Below are positions 45,369-53,388 of a DNA stretch of 64,000 nt, one piece after another; the first letter of the stretch is position 1; each line of letters starts with the position of its first letter. The DNA is from Tenacibaculum aiptasiae. Its GTDB lineage: Bacteria > Bacteroidota > Bacteroidia > Flavobacteriales > Flavobacteriaceae. A model generated the notes under the pieces. The model saw only the letters and a list, made by a program, of their open reading frames with translations, ran no database searches and was not told where the DNA came from. A program made the position numbers and the translations under genes. The stretch spans positions 225,912 through 289,911 of the forward strand of contig NZ_WAAU01000014.1 of NCBI RefSeq assembly GCF_008806755.1, given 5' to 3'.

Positions 45369-46418
45369 TTAAATTTTAACTCGCCAGTTATACTGATCTT
45401 CCGATTTATTATACTGAATATTAAGTAGTTTTTCTTTAAATAAACTAGCGTAAGAATTTTCAATATTTGGTAATTCGAAAGTAGTGTCTTTATGTTTGAA
45501 TCCTTTTATTGGGTTAATTACAGCAGCAGTACCTGAACCAAAAATTTCTTTTAATTCACCAAGTCTAGCAGCTTCTTTAATTTCAGAAACAGATACTTTT
45601 CTAACTTCAACTTCAATGTTGTTATCTTTAGCAAGTTGAATAATAGATTTTCTAGTAACACCATCTAAAATTCGATCATTAGTTGGCGTAGTAATCAATT
45701 TATCACCAACTCTAAAGAAAATATTCATTGTTCCTGCTTCCTCTAAGTACTCATGAGTATTAGCATCTGTCCAAATAATTTGCTGATACCCTTCTTTATG
45801 AGCTAAACTAGTAGGGTAAAATTGAGCAGCATAATTACCAGCAGCTTTAGCATATCCAACACCACCATCGGCAGATCTACTATATTTTTGAGAAAAAATA
45901 ACTCGAACTTCACCAGCATAGTATGATTGTGCTGGAGAACAAATAATAATAAATTTATAAGCTTCAGCAGGAGAAGCAGCAATGGCTCCTTCTGTAGCAA
46001 TAATAAACGGACGGATATATAAAGAGTTACCTAATCCTTTTTTTATCCAGTCTTTATCAATGTTTAATAGTTTTTTTAAACCTTCAAAAAATACATTTTC
46101 AGGAACAGAAGGCATAGCCAAACGTTCGGCAGATAAATTTATTCGGTTAAAATTTTCATCAGGTCTAAAAAGAAAAATATCATCATTATCATCTTTATAG
46201 GCTTTCATACCTTCAAAAACAGCTTGTCCATAATGAAAAACTCTTGCAGAAGGCTCAAATAAAAGAGGACCATAAGGTTTAATTTCAGGGTTTACCCATT
46301 GTCCGTCAACATAATCGCAAACAAACATGTGATCTGAAAAAGTTCGTCCAAAATTTAAATTATCAAAGTCTACTGAGTCAATTTTTGATTGCTCTATTTG
46401 CTGAATTTTAATATCCAT
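45369..46418 (-). CDS. ilvE: Branched-chain amino acid aminotransferase
   Basis: 349 residues of PLP fold type IV (class IV aminotransferase, group 2 length): VFHYGQAVFEGMKAY, SLYIRPFIIATE, GGVGYAKAAGNYAAQFYP carrying the PLP lysine, EAGTMNIFFRV and TPTNDRILDGVTRKSI. It interconverts Val/Leu/Ile with their 2-oxo acids. Divergent from the DUF4920 gene; no isoleucine/valine biosynthetic neighbours are visible. Confidence 0.95.
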   Translation of the reverse strand: MDIKIQQIEQSKIDSVDFDNLNFGRTFSDHMFVCDYVDGQWVNPEIKPYGPLLFEPSARVFHYGQAVFEGMKAYKDDNDDIFLFRPDENFNRINLSAERLAMPSVPENVFFEGLKKLLNIDKDWIKKGLGNSLYIRPFIIATEGAIAASPAEAYKFIIICSPAQSYYAGEVRVIFSQKYSRSADGGVGYAKAAGNYAAQFYPTSLAHKEGYQQIIWTDANTHEYLEEAGTMNIFFRVGDKLITTPTNDRILDGVTRKSIIQLAKDNNIEVEVRKVSVSEIKEAARLGELKEIFGSGTAAVINPIKGFKHKDTTFELPNIENSYASLFKEKLLNIQYNKSEDQYNWRVKI

Positions 46419-46503
46419 AAATTGCTGTTTTTACAAGTGCTACGAAGATACAAAAACTAGCTGTATTATGCTTTTTTTGAAGACAGACTTAGTGAATAAT
46501 AAT

Positions 46504-46511
46504 TATATTTG
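46504..46511 (+). promoter_or_regulatory. -7 promoter box of the DUF4920 gene
   Basis: TATATTTG fits TAnnTTTG and lies 29 nt before the ATG at 46541. A TTTG at 46476-46479 is 24 nt upstream, slightly wide for a -33 element. Confidence 0.5.
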
Positions 46512-46540
46512 TTATCTAACTAGATTAAATTGAAAAACAA

Positions 46541-47053
46541 ATGAAAAAAATACTTTTATTAGGACTTTGTTTAAGTCTTTCATTTATAGCTTGTAAGACG
46601 GAAAAAAAAGAAGAAAAACAAGAGGTGAAAGCTATTGAATTAGTTTCTTTTGGAAAGGAAATTTCAGCAGATAACGCTATTAGTAAAGAAGAAATGGCTA
46701 AGAAGTTTGAAACTATGAATGCCGGAGATACTTTGGATGTGAAATTTATGGGAGAAATAGCTGAGGTATGTCAGAAAAAAGGATGTTGGATTAAAGTACC
46801 TTTAGACGATAAAAAAACATCTTTTGTAAAGTTTAAAGATTATGCATTCTTCATGCCTTTTAATTCGGCAAAAAGTAAGGTTATTTTAAATGGAAAAGCA
46901 TTTAAAAATGAAGTATCAGTAGAAGAGTTACAACATTATGCTAAAGATGCTGGAAAATCTGAAGAAGAAATAGCTAAAATTACTGAACCAAAAGTAACGT
47001 ACTCTTTCTTAGCAGATGGAGTATTGTTAGAGGCTACTGCTGATGAAAAATAG
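46541..47053 (+). CDS. DUF4920 lipoprotein
   Basis: 170 residues with a lipoprotein signal (LSFIAC, Cys18). The conserved core VKFMGEIAEVCQKKGCWIKVPL and FVKFKDYAFFMPFN identifies DUF4920, an OB-fold-like envelope family of unknown role with two near-adjacent cysteines. Its end overlaps the start of the c-type-cytochrome-like gene by 11 nt, so the two are co-expressed and may act together. Confidence 0.85.
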   Translation: MKKILLLGLCLSLSFIACKTEKKEEKQEVKAIELVSFGKEISADNAISKEEMAKKFETMNAGDTLDVKFMGEIAEVCQKKGCWIKVPLDDKKTSFVKFKDYAFFMPFNSAKSKVILNGKAFKNEVSVEELQHYAKDAGKSEEEIAKITEPKVTYSFLADGVLLEATADEK

Positions 47054-47486
47054 AATTTTGTTTGTGTTTTTTTTGAGTTTGATATTAGGTTGTCAAACAC
47101 AAAAAGAAACAAAAGAAATAAAGATTGTAAAAAAGGTTCCGTCAAAGTTTCAGATGTATAAAACATCTGAAATGGCGGAATTAATGAGAAATATGCTCGC
47201 AAAGAATAAAGAAGTGAGAACTCAAATTATTCAAGGAGAAGAAATAGGCGATTTCAACAAAGAGTATATTAAAATACATACAGCAAAGCTTACCGATAGT
47301 ACAGATTTAGACGAAAATTTTTTAACCTATGCTAATCATTTTGAAAAAATGCATAGAAAGCTTTTTGAAGTTTCTAAAGAAGAAAGGAAAGAGCAGTTTA
47401 ATGATGCGATTAATTCATGTATAGCTTGCCATCAAATGAAATGTAGAGGTCCAATTCCTAGAATTAAAAAATTATTAATCAATTAA
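47043..47486 (+). CDS. Small lipoprotein with one haem-c motif
   Basis: 147 residues. A lipoprotein signal (LILGC) is followed by a helical domain and a C-terminal CIACH motif (126-130), the CxxCH site for covalent haem c. The arrangement resembles a cytochrome c'-like four-helix bundle, with the haem site near the C-terminus, though it is short. It overlaps the DUF4920 gene upstream and abuts mnmD downstream. Redox partner unknown. Confidence 0.75.
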   Translation: MKNRILFVFFLSLILGCQTQKETKEIKIVKKVPSKFQMYKTSEMAELMRNMLAKNKEVRTQIIQGEEIGDFNKEYIKIHTAKLTDSTDLDENFLTYANHFEKMHRKLFEVSKEERKEQFNDAINSCIACHQMKCRGPIPRIKKLLIN

Positions 47487-47487
47487 T

Positions 47488-48141
47488 TTGAAACGAGAAA
47501 TTATCATAACATCCGATGGTTCAACAACAATTCATTTGCCCGATTGGAATGAGCAATATCATTCTAAACATGGGGCAATTCAAGAAGCATATCATGTTTT
47601 TATAAAGAATGGTTTAGAGATATTAGATAAAAATGAAATTTCAATCTTAGAAATTGGATTTGGTACAGGATTGAACAGTTTTATTACTTTTTTAGAAAGT
47701 GATAAAACTGTTAATTATGTAGGAGTTGAAGCATATCCGGTTGCTGAAGAGGAGGTTGCAAAATTAAATTATGTAGCGGAACTCAAAGCAGTAGCTAAAG
47801 AATCTGTGTTTAAAAAAATGCATGAGGTTTCTTGGGGAGTGAAACACAAGATAACTGAAAGCTTCTACTTAACAAAACGTCAACAGTTTTTTAAAGATAT
47901 TGACGATATTGACACCTTCGACTTAATTTATTTTGATGCTTTTGGAGCCCGAAATCAACCAGAATTATGGACTGAAGAGATTTTTAGCATAATGTTTAAT
48001 GCCTTAAAGTCAAATGGCGTTTTAGTAACTTATTCAGCTAAAGGAAGCGTTCGTAGAGCTATGCAGGCGGTAGGTTTTGAAGTAGAACGTTTACCGGGTC
48101 CACCTGGAAAAAGAGAAATGTTAAGAGCGGTAAAGCATTAA
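47488..48141 (+). CDS. mnmD: tRNA 5-methylaminomethyl-2-thiouridine methyltransferase (MnmD)
   Basis: 217 residues matching the methyltransferase half of MnmC: LPDWNEQYHSKHGAIQEAYHVFI, ILEIGFGTGLNSFIT (SAM motif I), LIYFDAFGARNQPELWTEEIF and the C-terminal LPGPPGKREMLRA. It completes mnm5s2U34 in tRNA. The FAD-dependent half of MnmC is absent, as in stand-alone MnmD. The start is TTG at 47488, one nucleotide after the upstream stop; no nearby ATG fits. Confidence 0.92.
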   Translation: MKREIIITSDGSTTIHLPDWNEQYHSKHGAIQEAYHVFIKNGLEILDKNEISILEIGFGTGLNSFITFLESDKTVNYVGVEAYPVAEEEVAKLNYVAELKAVAKESVFKKMHEVSWGVKHKITESFYLTKRQQFFKDIDDIDTFDLIYFDAFGARNQPELWTEEIFSIMFNALKSNGVLVTYSAKGSVRRAMQAVGFEVERLPGPPGKREMLRAVKH

Positions 48142-48875
48142 AGACTTTTTTGAACCCCTCCAGTAATTTGTAAATTAGGGTTTTGCACAAAAGCAATAAT
48201 TCTGTAATTATCGTTAATGTCAAAAGTTTCAGGGATATTTAACGATATATTTCCATTAGCTTTATCTTGAATTGGAAGAGAAACTTGATTAATAACAATG
48301 TTACTGTTTTTAATTTTTCTATTAGAATTTTCTCCCCTTTTAACAAAGGTTGTTTTTTCATCTAAAACCAAAGTAAATGAAACTATTTTGCCTTTTAAAT
48401 CACCCTTTATTTTATAATCAATGTTTATAAGTCTGTCTTTTTTATAAACATTGGATAAAGTAATAGCATTAGAAGCTTTTTCTGAAGTATATTTTTTTAA
48501 AGCTCTATTAAGCTTTCTGTTGTTAGAACCAGTAAAATGCTCATTTCCATTTACCACTAATTGAGGTGTATATACGCTAGAACTGTTAAACTTACGAGCG
48601 TAATTGTACTGTAATTCAGTATAGGTCCTTTTACTAAAAGGATCTTTCCAACCTAACCTGTCCCAATAATCTACATGATAAGACATCACAATAATATTAG
48701 TGTTTGAAGTATTTTTTTTGACTTGTTCGAGCAAATAATCAGCAGGTGGACAGCTACTACAACCTTGAGATGTAAATAACTGAAACACAACAAAAGGAGG
48801 GTAGGTTTTGTCTTTAGTATTCTCTGAATTTGTATAAAATAAGGTAGCTAGGAAAAAAATAAAAGCGTATTTCAT
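48138..48875 (-). CDS. DUF1223 thioredoxin-like secreted protein
   Basis: 245 residues with a signal peptide (about 1-18). The DUF1223 core is FVVFQLFTSQGCSSCPPADYLLEQV, in which Cys39 and Cys42 form a CxxC, and VMSYHVDYWDRLGWKDPFS. It is a thioredoxin-fold family of unknown function. Its end overlaps that of mnmD by 4 nt on the opposite strand. Confidence 0.9.
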   Translation of the reverse strand: MKYAFIFFLATLFYTNSENTKDKTYPPFVVFQLFTSQGCSSCPPADYLLEQVKKNTSNTNIIVMSYHVDYWDRLGWKDPFSKRTYTELQYNYARKFNSSSVYTPQLVVNGNEHFTGSNNRKLNRALKKYTSEKASNAITLSNVYKKDRLINIDYKIKGDLKGKIVSFTLVLDEKTTFVKRGENSNRKIKNSNIVINQVSLPIQDKANGNISLNIPETFDINDNYRIIAFVQNPNLQITGGVQKSL

Positions 48876-48983
48876 TACTTAATAAGAGTTTGAAAGTTAG
48901 GCGAATTTTGCTTTTAATCCTTACAGTTTATAAGAAGTTAAGAATAGAATTAATATCTTCGATGCTTAAATATAAAATGAAGG

Positions 48984-49115
48984 ATGAAGTTTCAAAGAAG
49001 ATTTGGAAATAGAAAACGAACAAATCCTAAAAGAGGGTTATTTTTAGTATTGTTATTGGCAGTAGTTTTATTTTTATGGTTTTATGCCGATAAACTAATG
49101 GAAAGAATTTTATAA
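48984..49115 (+). CDS. 43-residue basic single-helix membrane protein
   Basis: A small open frame: a strongly basic N-terminus (MKFQRRFGNRKRTNPKRG), one hydrophobic helix (about 19-34) and a short tail ADKLMERIL. Its TAA directly precedes the ATG of the trmN6-like gene, the arrangement of a genuine coupled gene. No family recognised. An earlier ATG at 48978 is out of frame. Confidence 0.6.
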   Translation: MKFQRRFGNRKRTNPKRGLFLVLLLAVVLFLWFYADKLMERIL

Positions 49116-49835
49116 ATGAAACCATTTAAATTTAAAGAGTTTACCGTACATCAGGATAAAACAGCGATGAAAATAGGTACTGATGCCGTTTTGTTAGGAG
49201 CTTGGTGTGATTTAGGTGAATTTCCAGATGCAATATTAGATATTGGTTCAGGTACTGGTGTTATTTCGTTAATGTTAGCACAACGTAGCGATGCCATGAC
49301 TATAGATGCGGTGGAAATAGATGAAGGAGCTTATGAGCAAACGGTAGAAAATTTTGAACAATCTGATTGGGGAGATCGTTTGTTTTGTTATAGTGCAGCT
49401 TTTAATGATTTTGCAGAAGAAATGGCAGAAGAAGAGGAAGTATATGATGTTATTGTGTCGAATCCACCTTTTTATACTGATGATTTTGAAACAAAAGATG
49501 AAGCAAGAAATAAAGCTCGTTTTACATCATCACTTACCTTTGAGGATTTACTAGCAGGTGTCTCTAAAATATTATCTACAAACGGATTATTTTCAGTAAT
49601 TATTCCATTTAAGGAGGAAGGAAGTTTTGTGCAATTAGCAAGAGAAAATGGATTATTTGCACAAAGAATTTGTAGAGTAAAAGGAAATGAAACTTCAGAA
49701 ATAAAGAGAAGTATGTTAACCTTTTCTTTTCAAGAGCAAGAAGTTAAAGAAGAGGAATTAATTATAGAAAAAGAAAGGCACCAGTATACTGATGCCTATA
49801 TTGAGTTAACTAAAAATTTTTACTTAAAGATGTAG
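49116..49835 (+). CDS. trmN6: tRNA1(Val) A37 N6-methyltransferase
   Basis: 239 residues of the YfiC/TrmN6 family: FKFKEFTVHQDKTAMKIGTDAVLLGAW, ILDIGSGTGVISLML (SAM motif I), the catalytic NPPF in VIVSNPPFYTDDFE. It methylates A37 of tRNA-Val. Follows a 43-residue gene with no gap. A near copy of its last codons occurs at 50856-50889. Confidence 0.93.
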   Translation: MKPFKFKEFTVHQDKTAMKIGTDAVLLGAWCDLGEFPDAILDIGSGTGVISLMLAQRSDAMTIDAVEIDEGAYEQTVENFEQSDWGDRLFCYSAAFNDFAEEMAEEEEVYDVIVSNPPFYTDDFETKDEARNKARFTSSLTFEDLLAGVSKILSTNGLFSVIIPFKEEGSFVQLARENGLFAQRICRVKGNETSEIKRSMLTFSFQEQEVKEEELIIEKERHQYTDAYIELTKNFYLKM

Positions 49836-49854
49836 TTTTTCTACATCTTTTTTT
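49826..49854 (+). terminator. Terminator overlapping the trmN6 stop
   Basis: AAAGATGTAG and CTACATCTTT form a stem that includes the last codons, followed by a T-run. It also reads as an A/T hairpin for the converging hydrolase gene. Confidence 0.8.
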
Positions 49855-50698
49855 ATTTAGTGTAATCGTAAGTGTTTGAATAAAAGGTATCAGCTATATT
49901 ATTAAATATTTTAGATTCATTACGAGGAGCACCATGATTTATTCCTGGCATTATACAAAGTTGTGCTCTAGGAATATTATTATATATTTCAACAGCGTGT
50001 TCATTTTTAATAATATCTCTATCACCAATCATAATTAAAACAGCAGCTTTAATTTTAGCCAATTCTGCATGACTAATGTTAGGTTGATTTAATAAAAGTT
50101 TGTCTAACTGTAATTCTCTTTCCCAATCTTTAGAAGTATCCCCTTTTTTAATCATTTTGATGGTATTGGAATGCATTTCTACTACTTGTTTACGTGCCCA
50201 AAAGTTAATAGCAGTAGTATCAGGTCTTAGGTTAGCTCCCATGGCAATTATTTTATTGATATTTACCTTGTTGTTAATCCCCATTTTTAAAGCAATAATT
50301 CCACCATCGCTCCATCCAAGAATATTAATAGTTTTTAATTTCAAATGATTTACAAGAGCTTCTAAATCTTCTGCCATCAAATCATAGGTTAGCTTTTTTG
50401 TTTTTAATTTAGATTTTCCCTGACCTCTACTATCAACAGCAATAACTCTAAATTTATCTTTAAAATAATCGATTTGATATTCCATAGCACTGATGTCAGT
50501 ACCACAGCTATGAATAACTAATAATGGTTCCCCTTTCCCATATTCTTCATAATATATTTTAGTACCGTTTACATTTACATGTTTACCTACTTCTTTATTA
50601 TTACCATAAGGTGTGCTTAATTTTTGCTGAGCTAAAAGAATGCTTGTTTGAAAAATGAAAAGCAATAAGGTTGCTTTAAAAAGTATTATTTTTCTCAT
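49853..50698 (-). CDS. Alpha/beta hydrolase, exported
   Basis: 281 residues with a signal peptide (about 1-23, ending LLAQ). Fold motifs are the oxyanion-loop region EPLLVIHSCGTD, the nucleophile elbow GWSDGG (Ser), an Asp in GDRDIIKNEHA and His in INHGAPR. The substrate is unknown. Flanked by a 34-nt direct repeat derived from the trmN6 3' end, which suggests the gene was inserted here. Confidence 0.88.
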   Translation of the reverse strand: MRKIILFKATLLLFIFQTSILLAQQKLSTPYGNNKEVGKHVNVNGTKIYYEEYGKGEPLLVIHSCGTDISAMEYQIDYFKDKFRVIAVDSRGQGKSKLKTKKLTYDLMAEDLEALVNHLKLKTINILGWSDGGIIALKMGINNKVNINKIIAMGANLRPDTTAINFWARKQVVEMHSNTIKMIKKGDTSKDWERELQLDKLLLNQPNISHAELAKIKAAVLIMIGDRDIIKNEHAVEIYNNIPRAQLCIMPGINHGAPRNESKIFNNIADTFYSNTYDYTK

Positions 50699-50852
50699 TG
50701 TGTTAGGATGTGTGTAATTTGTTTTTAATAAATGTTTTATGATCCGGCAAAGCTAATAGATTCTAATTAAGAATCAAGAAAGAACTTATTTCTAAATTAT
50801 GATGTTAACCATTTTTTAATGAACAAGTGGTTTCGGGAGAATTAAAAACAAA

Positions 50853-50885
50853 AATAAAGGCATCAATATACTGATGCCTTTATTG
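50853..50885 (-). terminator. Terminator after the DinB gene
   Basis: AATAAAGGCATCA and TGATGCCTTTATT form a 13-bp stem; T-rich sequence follows on the minus strand, 27 nt past the DinB stop. The hairpin is made from the trmN6-like relic. Confidence 0.75.
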
Positions 50886-50889
50886 AATT
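50856..50889 (+). pseudogene. Relic matching the 3' end of trmN6
   Basis: 30 of 34 bases match trmN6 positions 49774-49807. In the matching frame it reads RHQYTDAFIEF against RHQYTDAYIEL, with third-position changes, so it looks like decayed coding sequence. Stops lie in the same frame upstream. It lies beyond the alpha/beta hydrolase gene. Confidence 0.5.
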
Positions 50890-50911
50890 TATAAGAGTTA
50901 TATGTGATTGT

Positions 50912-51442
50912 TTAACTTTTTAAATAAAACTCTTTTATAACTTTTACATGGTGTAATTCATGTCCCAAAATATGATAACCTAAAGCTCTTACACTAGTTT
51001 GGTTACCATTTGCAGTACCTATGCGCTTTAAAGAATTATAAGAAAACCCGTTAAAAAGAGTAATTGTAGATAATCTCAAAGCTTCATATTCAGCCATTAT
51101 GTTTTCAATAGTCCTTTCAGAAGTATCAGAAAAAAGATTGTAATCATCTTGTTCAAAACCTGGAAGACATGTTTGGTCATTTCTAGCAAAAGCGAGTGCT
51201 CTATAGCTATAAATTCTCTCGTCATCAATTATATGAACTAAGACTTCTTTAATAGACCATTTATTTTTTTGATACCTGTAATTAAGCTGCTCTTCTGATA
51301 AATTATGAATGATAGCTTTTGTTGTTTCTAAACTAGATTTTAACTGTTGTATTAAATTTCCATCTTTTTTTACCAATTTCATATACATTTCTGCATATGA
51401 AGGGTATTCGTTTTTTGATGGAAATTCAATATGTTTTATCAT
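50912..51442 (-). CDS. DinB-family metal-binding protein
   Basis: 176 residues, a four-helix DinB-like fold: NKWSIKEVLVHIIDDERIYSYRALAFAR supplies the first metal-ligand His and LGYHILGHELHHVKVIKEFY the later pair. DinB/YfiT-like proteins are often thiol-dependent transferases; the substrate here is not known. It lies downstream of a saccharopine dehydrogenase-family gene (28-nt gap). Confidence 0.87.
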   Translation of the reverse strand: MIKHIEFPSKNEYPSYAEMYMKLVKKDGNLIQQLKSSLETTKAIIHNLSEEQLNYRYQKNKWSIKEVLVHIIDDERIYSYRALAFARNDQTCLPGFEQDDYNLFSDTSERTIENIMAEYEALRLSTITLFNGFSYNSLKRIGTANGNQTSVRALGYHILGHELHHVKVIKEFYLKS

Positions 51443-51470
51443 TATAATTTATTTGAAGTTTAAACTTAAT

Positions 51471-52841
51471 TTATCCTCTTAAACTTTCAGGATTATAACC
51501 TAAATAAGGAACTTCTTTTTCAACAAAAGTTATTCCGTATTCTTCCAACTCTTTTAAAATAGGTTCGTATACTTCTTTAGTGATAGGAATTTGCACTCCA
51601 GGAGTTTTAATTTCTCCATTTAATATTTTTAAAGCAGCCATAGCAACAGGTAAACCAACAGTTTTAGCCATTGCTGTGTAAGTTTGATCATCACCTTTAA
51701 TAATCATGCTACTTTCAATTTGTAATTTTTCTTCTTTGTACTGATAACCAAAAATATGTTGCATTACAATCATGTCTTTATCGTCATCTTGTAATGTCCA
51801 TTTATCTGATAATATTTTTTGTAAAATTTGTGCAGGAGTCGCATTTTTCAGTCCTACTTTTTTATCAGCATTAAAAATATCTAACTCTAAAAATTTATCC
51901 CACATAATATCATCTTGGTCGATTTTCAAGTATGAGCGGAATTTTAATTCAACAGAATCAGAAGGAGAATAGGCTAAGAATAAATTAGTAAAATCTCTAT
52001 AAGTTAAGTTTTCAGAATCTTCAATAGTGTAAGAATCATCAGTCATTCCTAATTGTACAAAAACATTCCAAGCTCTAGAAAAACCAACTTTTCTAATAGT
52101 TCCTCTATACATGGTTGGAATATCATCTAAACCATAAATGCTTCTGTATTTTAAAGAATCTCTGTTGGCATAAGCTTCAAATTTTCCGCTGCCATTTATT
52201 GTTAAAAACTCTGTTCTTCTAAATAATTTATGATAAGGAATGTATTTATAAGTTCCTTCTTGAATAAACATAGCCGATCCACCTTGTCCAGCTAAAACTA
52301 CATTTCTAGGGTTCCAAGTAAACTTATAGTTCCATAAATTATCATCACTTTCAGGAGCAACCAAACCTCCACAGAAAGATTCAAATAATAACATTTTTGA
52401 ACCATTATCTCTAATACGATCAATAATTTGCATTGCACTCATATGATCAATACCAGGATCTAGTCCAATTTCATTCATAAAAACTAATCCTTTTTCCTTA
52501 ACAGCTTTATCTAAAGCTTGCATTTCATCAGAAACATAAGATGCAGTTACCATATGTTTATTGTAAGTAACACAATCTTTAGCTACTTCAATATGGAAAC
52601 GAGCTGGAAGCATAGAAATAACGATGTCAGCATTTTGGATTGCTTCAATACGTTGCTCAGCATTAAAAACATCTAAACCAATAGCTGTAGCGTTTTTATG
52701 ATTGTTTGTTTTTTCTTGAGCACTTTCAATAGAAACATCACCAATAGTAATGTGTAAATTTTCTTGTGTCGATTTATCTAGCAAATATTTTATAAGGGAT
52801 GAGCTAGATCTACCAGCTCCAATAATTAATATTTTTCTCAT
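51471..52841 (-). CDS. Saccharopine dehydrogenase-family reductase
   Basis: 456 residues. An N-terminal Rossmann domain (ILIIGAGRSSSSLIKYLL, about 4-21) and a C-terminal saccharopine-dehydrogenase-like domain (GLDPGIDHMSAMQIIDRI, ESFCGGLVAPESDDNLWNYKFTWNPRNV) are clear. It probably acts in lysine metabolism: the saccharopine-cleaving half of an AASS-like pathway. Other amino-acid dehydrogenases of the family, such as carboxynorspermidine dehydrogenase, are possible. Confidence 0.88.
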   Translation of the reverse strand: MRKILIIGAGRSSSSLIKYLLDKSTQENLHITIGDVSIESAQEKTNNHKNATAIGLDVFNAEQRIEAIQNADIVISMLPARFHIEVAKDCVTYNKHMVTASYVSDEMQALDKAVKEKGLVFMNEIGLDPGIDHMSAMQIIDRIRDNGSKMLLFESFCGGLVAPESDDNLWNYKFTWNPRNVVLAGQGGSAMFIQEGTYKYIPYHKLFRRTEFLTINGSGKFEAYANRDSLKYRSIYGLDDIPTMYRGTIRKVGFSRAWNVFVQLGMTDDSYTIEDSENLTYRDFTNLFLAYSPSDSVELKFRSYLKIDQDDIMWDKFLELDIFNADKKVGLKNATPAQILQKILSDKWTLQDDDKDMIVMQHIFGYQYKEEKLQIESSMIIKGDDQTYTAMAKTVGLPVAMAALKILNGEIKTPGVQIPITKEVYEPILKELEEYGITFVEKEVPYLGYNPESLRG

Positions 52842-52920
52842 TTATGATGTACTTTAGTGGTCTAAAATTTGTGGCGACAATATCGCTAAAAAAGTTTAAA
52901 ATTAAACAAAAATCGATAAA

Positions 52921-53304
52921 ATGTATAAAAATTTAACAACAGCATCTATCTTAGGAGTACTGGCAGTAATTTTAGGAGCCTTTGGAGCACACGCATTAAA
53001 AGCTAAATTAAGTCCAGAAGCAATGCAAAGTTTTGAAACAGCAGTGAGATATCAGTTTATTCATGTGCTTGTATTATTATTTGTAAACAGCTACAAAGAG
53101 TTTAATTTGAAACAAAAAAGTGCAATTAGTAGATTTTTAATAGGTGGAATTTTAATGTTTTCAGGATCAATTTATGCAATTCACTTGTTAAATGTTCCTG
53201 CCCAAACAATTTGGTTTATAACACCTTTAGGAGGGGTTTTGTTAATAGTAGCATGGGTTTTGATGACTTTTCAGTTTGTCAAAAAAGTTATTAAAAAAGA
53301 ATAG
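52921..53304 (+). CDS. DUF423 membrane protein
   Basis: 127 residues with four hydrophobic helices (about 7-24, 43-59, 70-87, 98-117) and the family start ILGVLAVILGAFGAHALK. DUF423 (YwdK/YgdD-type) proteins sit in the inner membrane; the function is not known. Confidence 0.9.
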   Translation: MYKNLTTASILGVLAVILGAFGAHALKAKLSPEAMQSFETAVRYQFIHVLVLLFVNSYKEFNLKQKSAISRFLIGGILMFSGSIYAIHLLNVPAQTIWFITPLGGVLLIVAWVLMTFQFVKKVIKKE

Positions 53305-53348
53305 TTCATAAAATTTTTTAATGATTAATGAGTTTAATCAAAAAGAAC

Positions 53349-53356
53349 TATTTTTG
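53349..53356 (+). promoter_or_regulatory. -7 promoter box of pckA
   Basis: TATTTTTG fits TAnnTTTG and lies 32 nt upstream of the pckA ATG. Confidence 0.45.
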
Positions 53357-53388
53357 TCTAAAATTAAACACAACTAAATTATTCTAAG

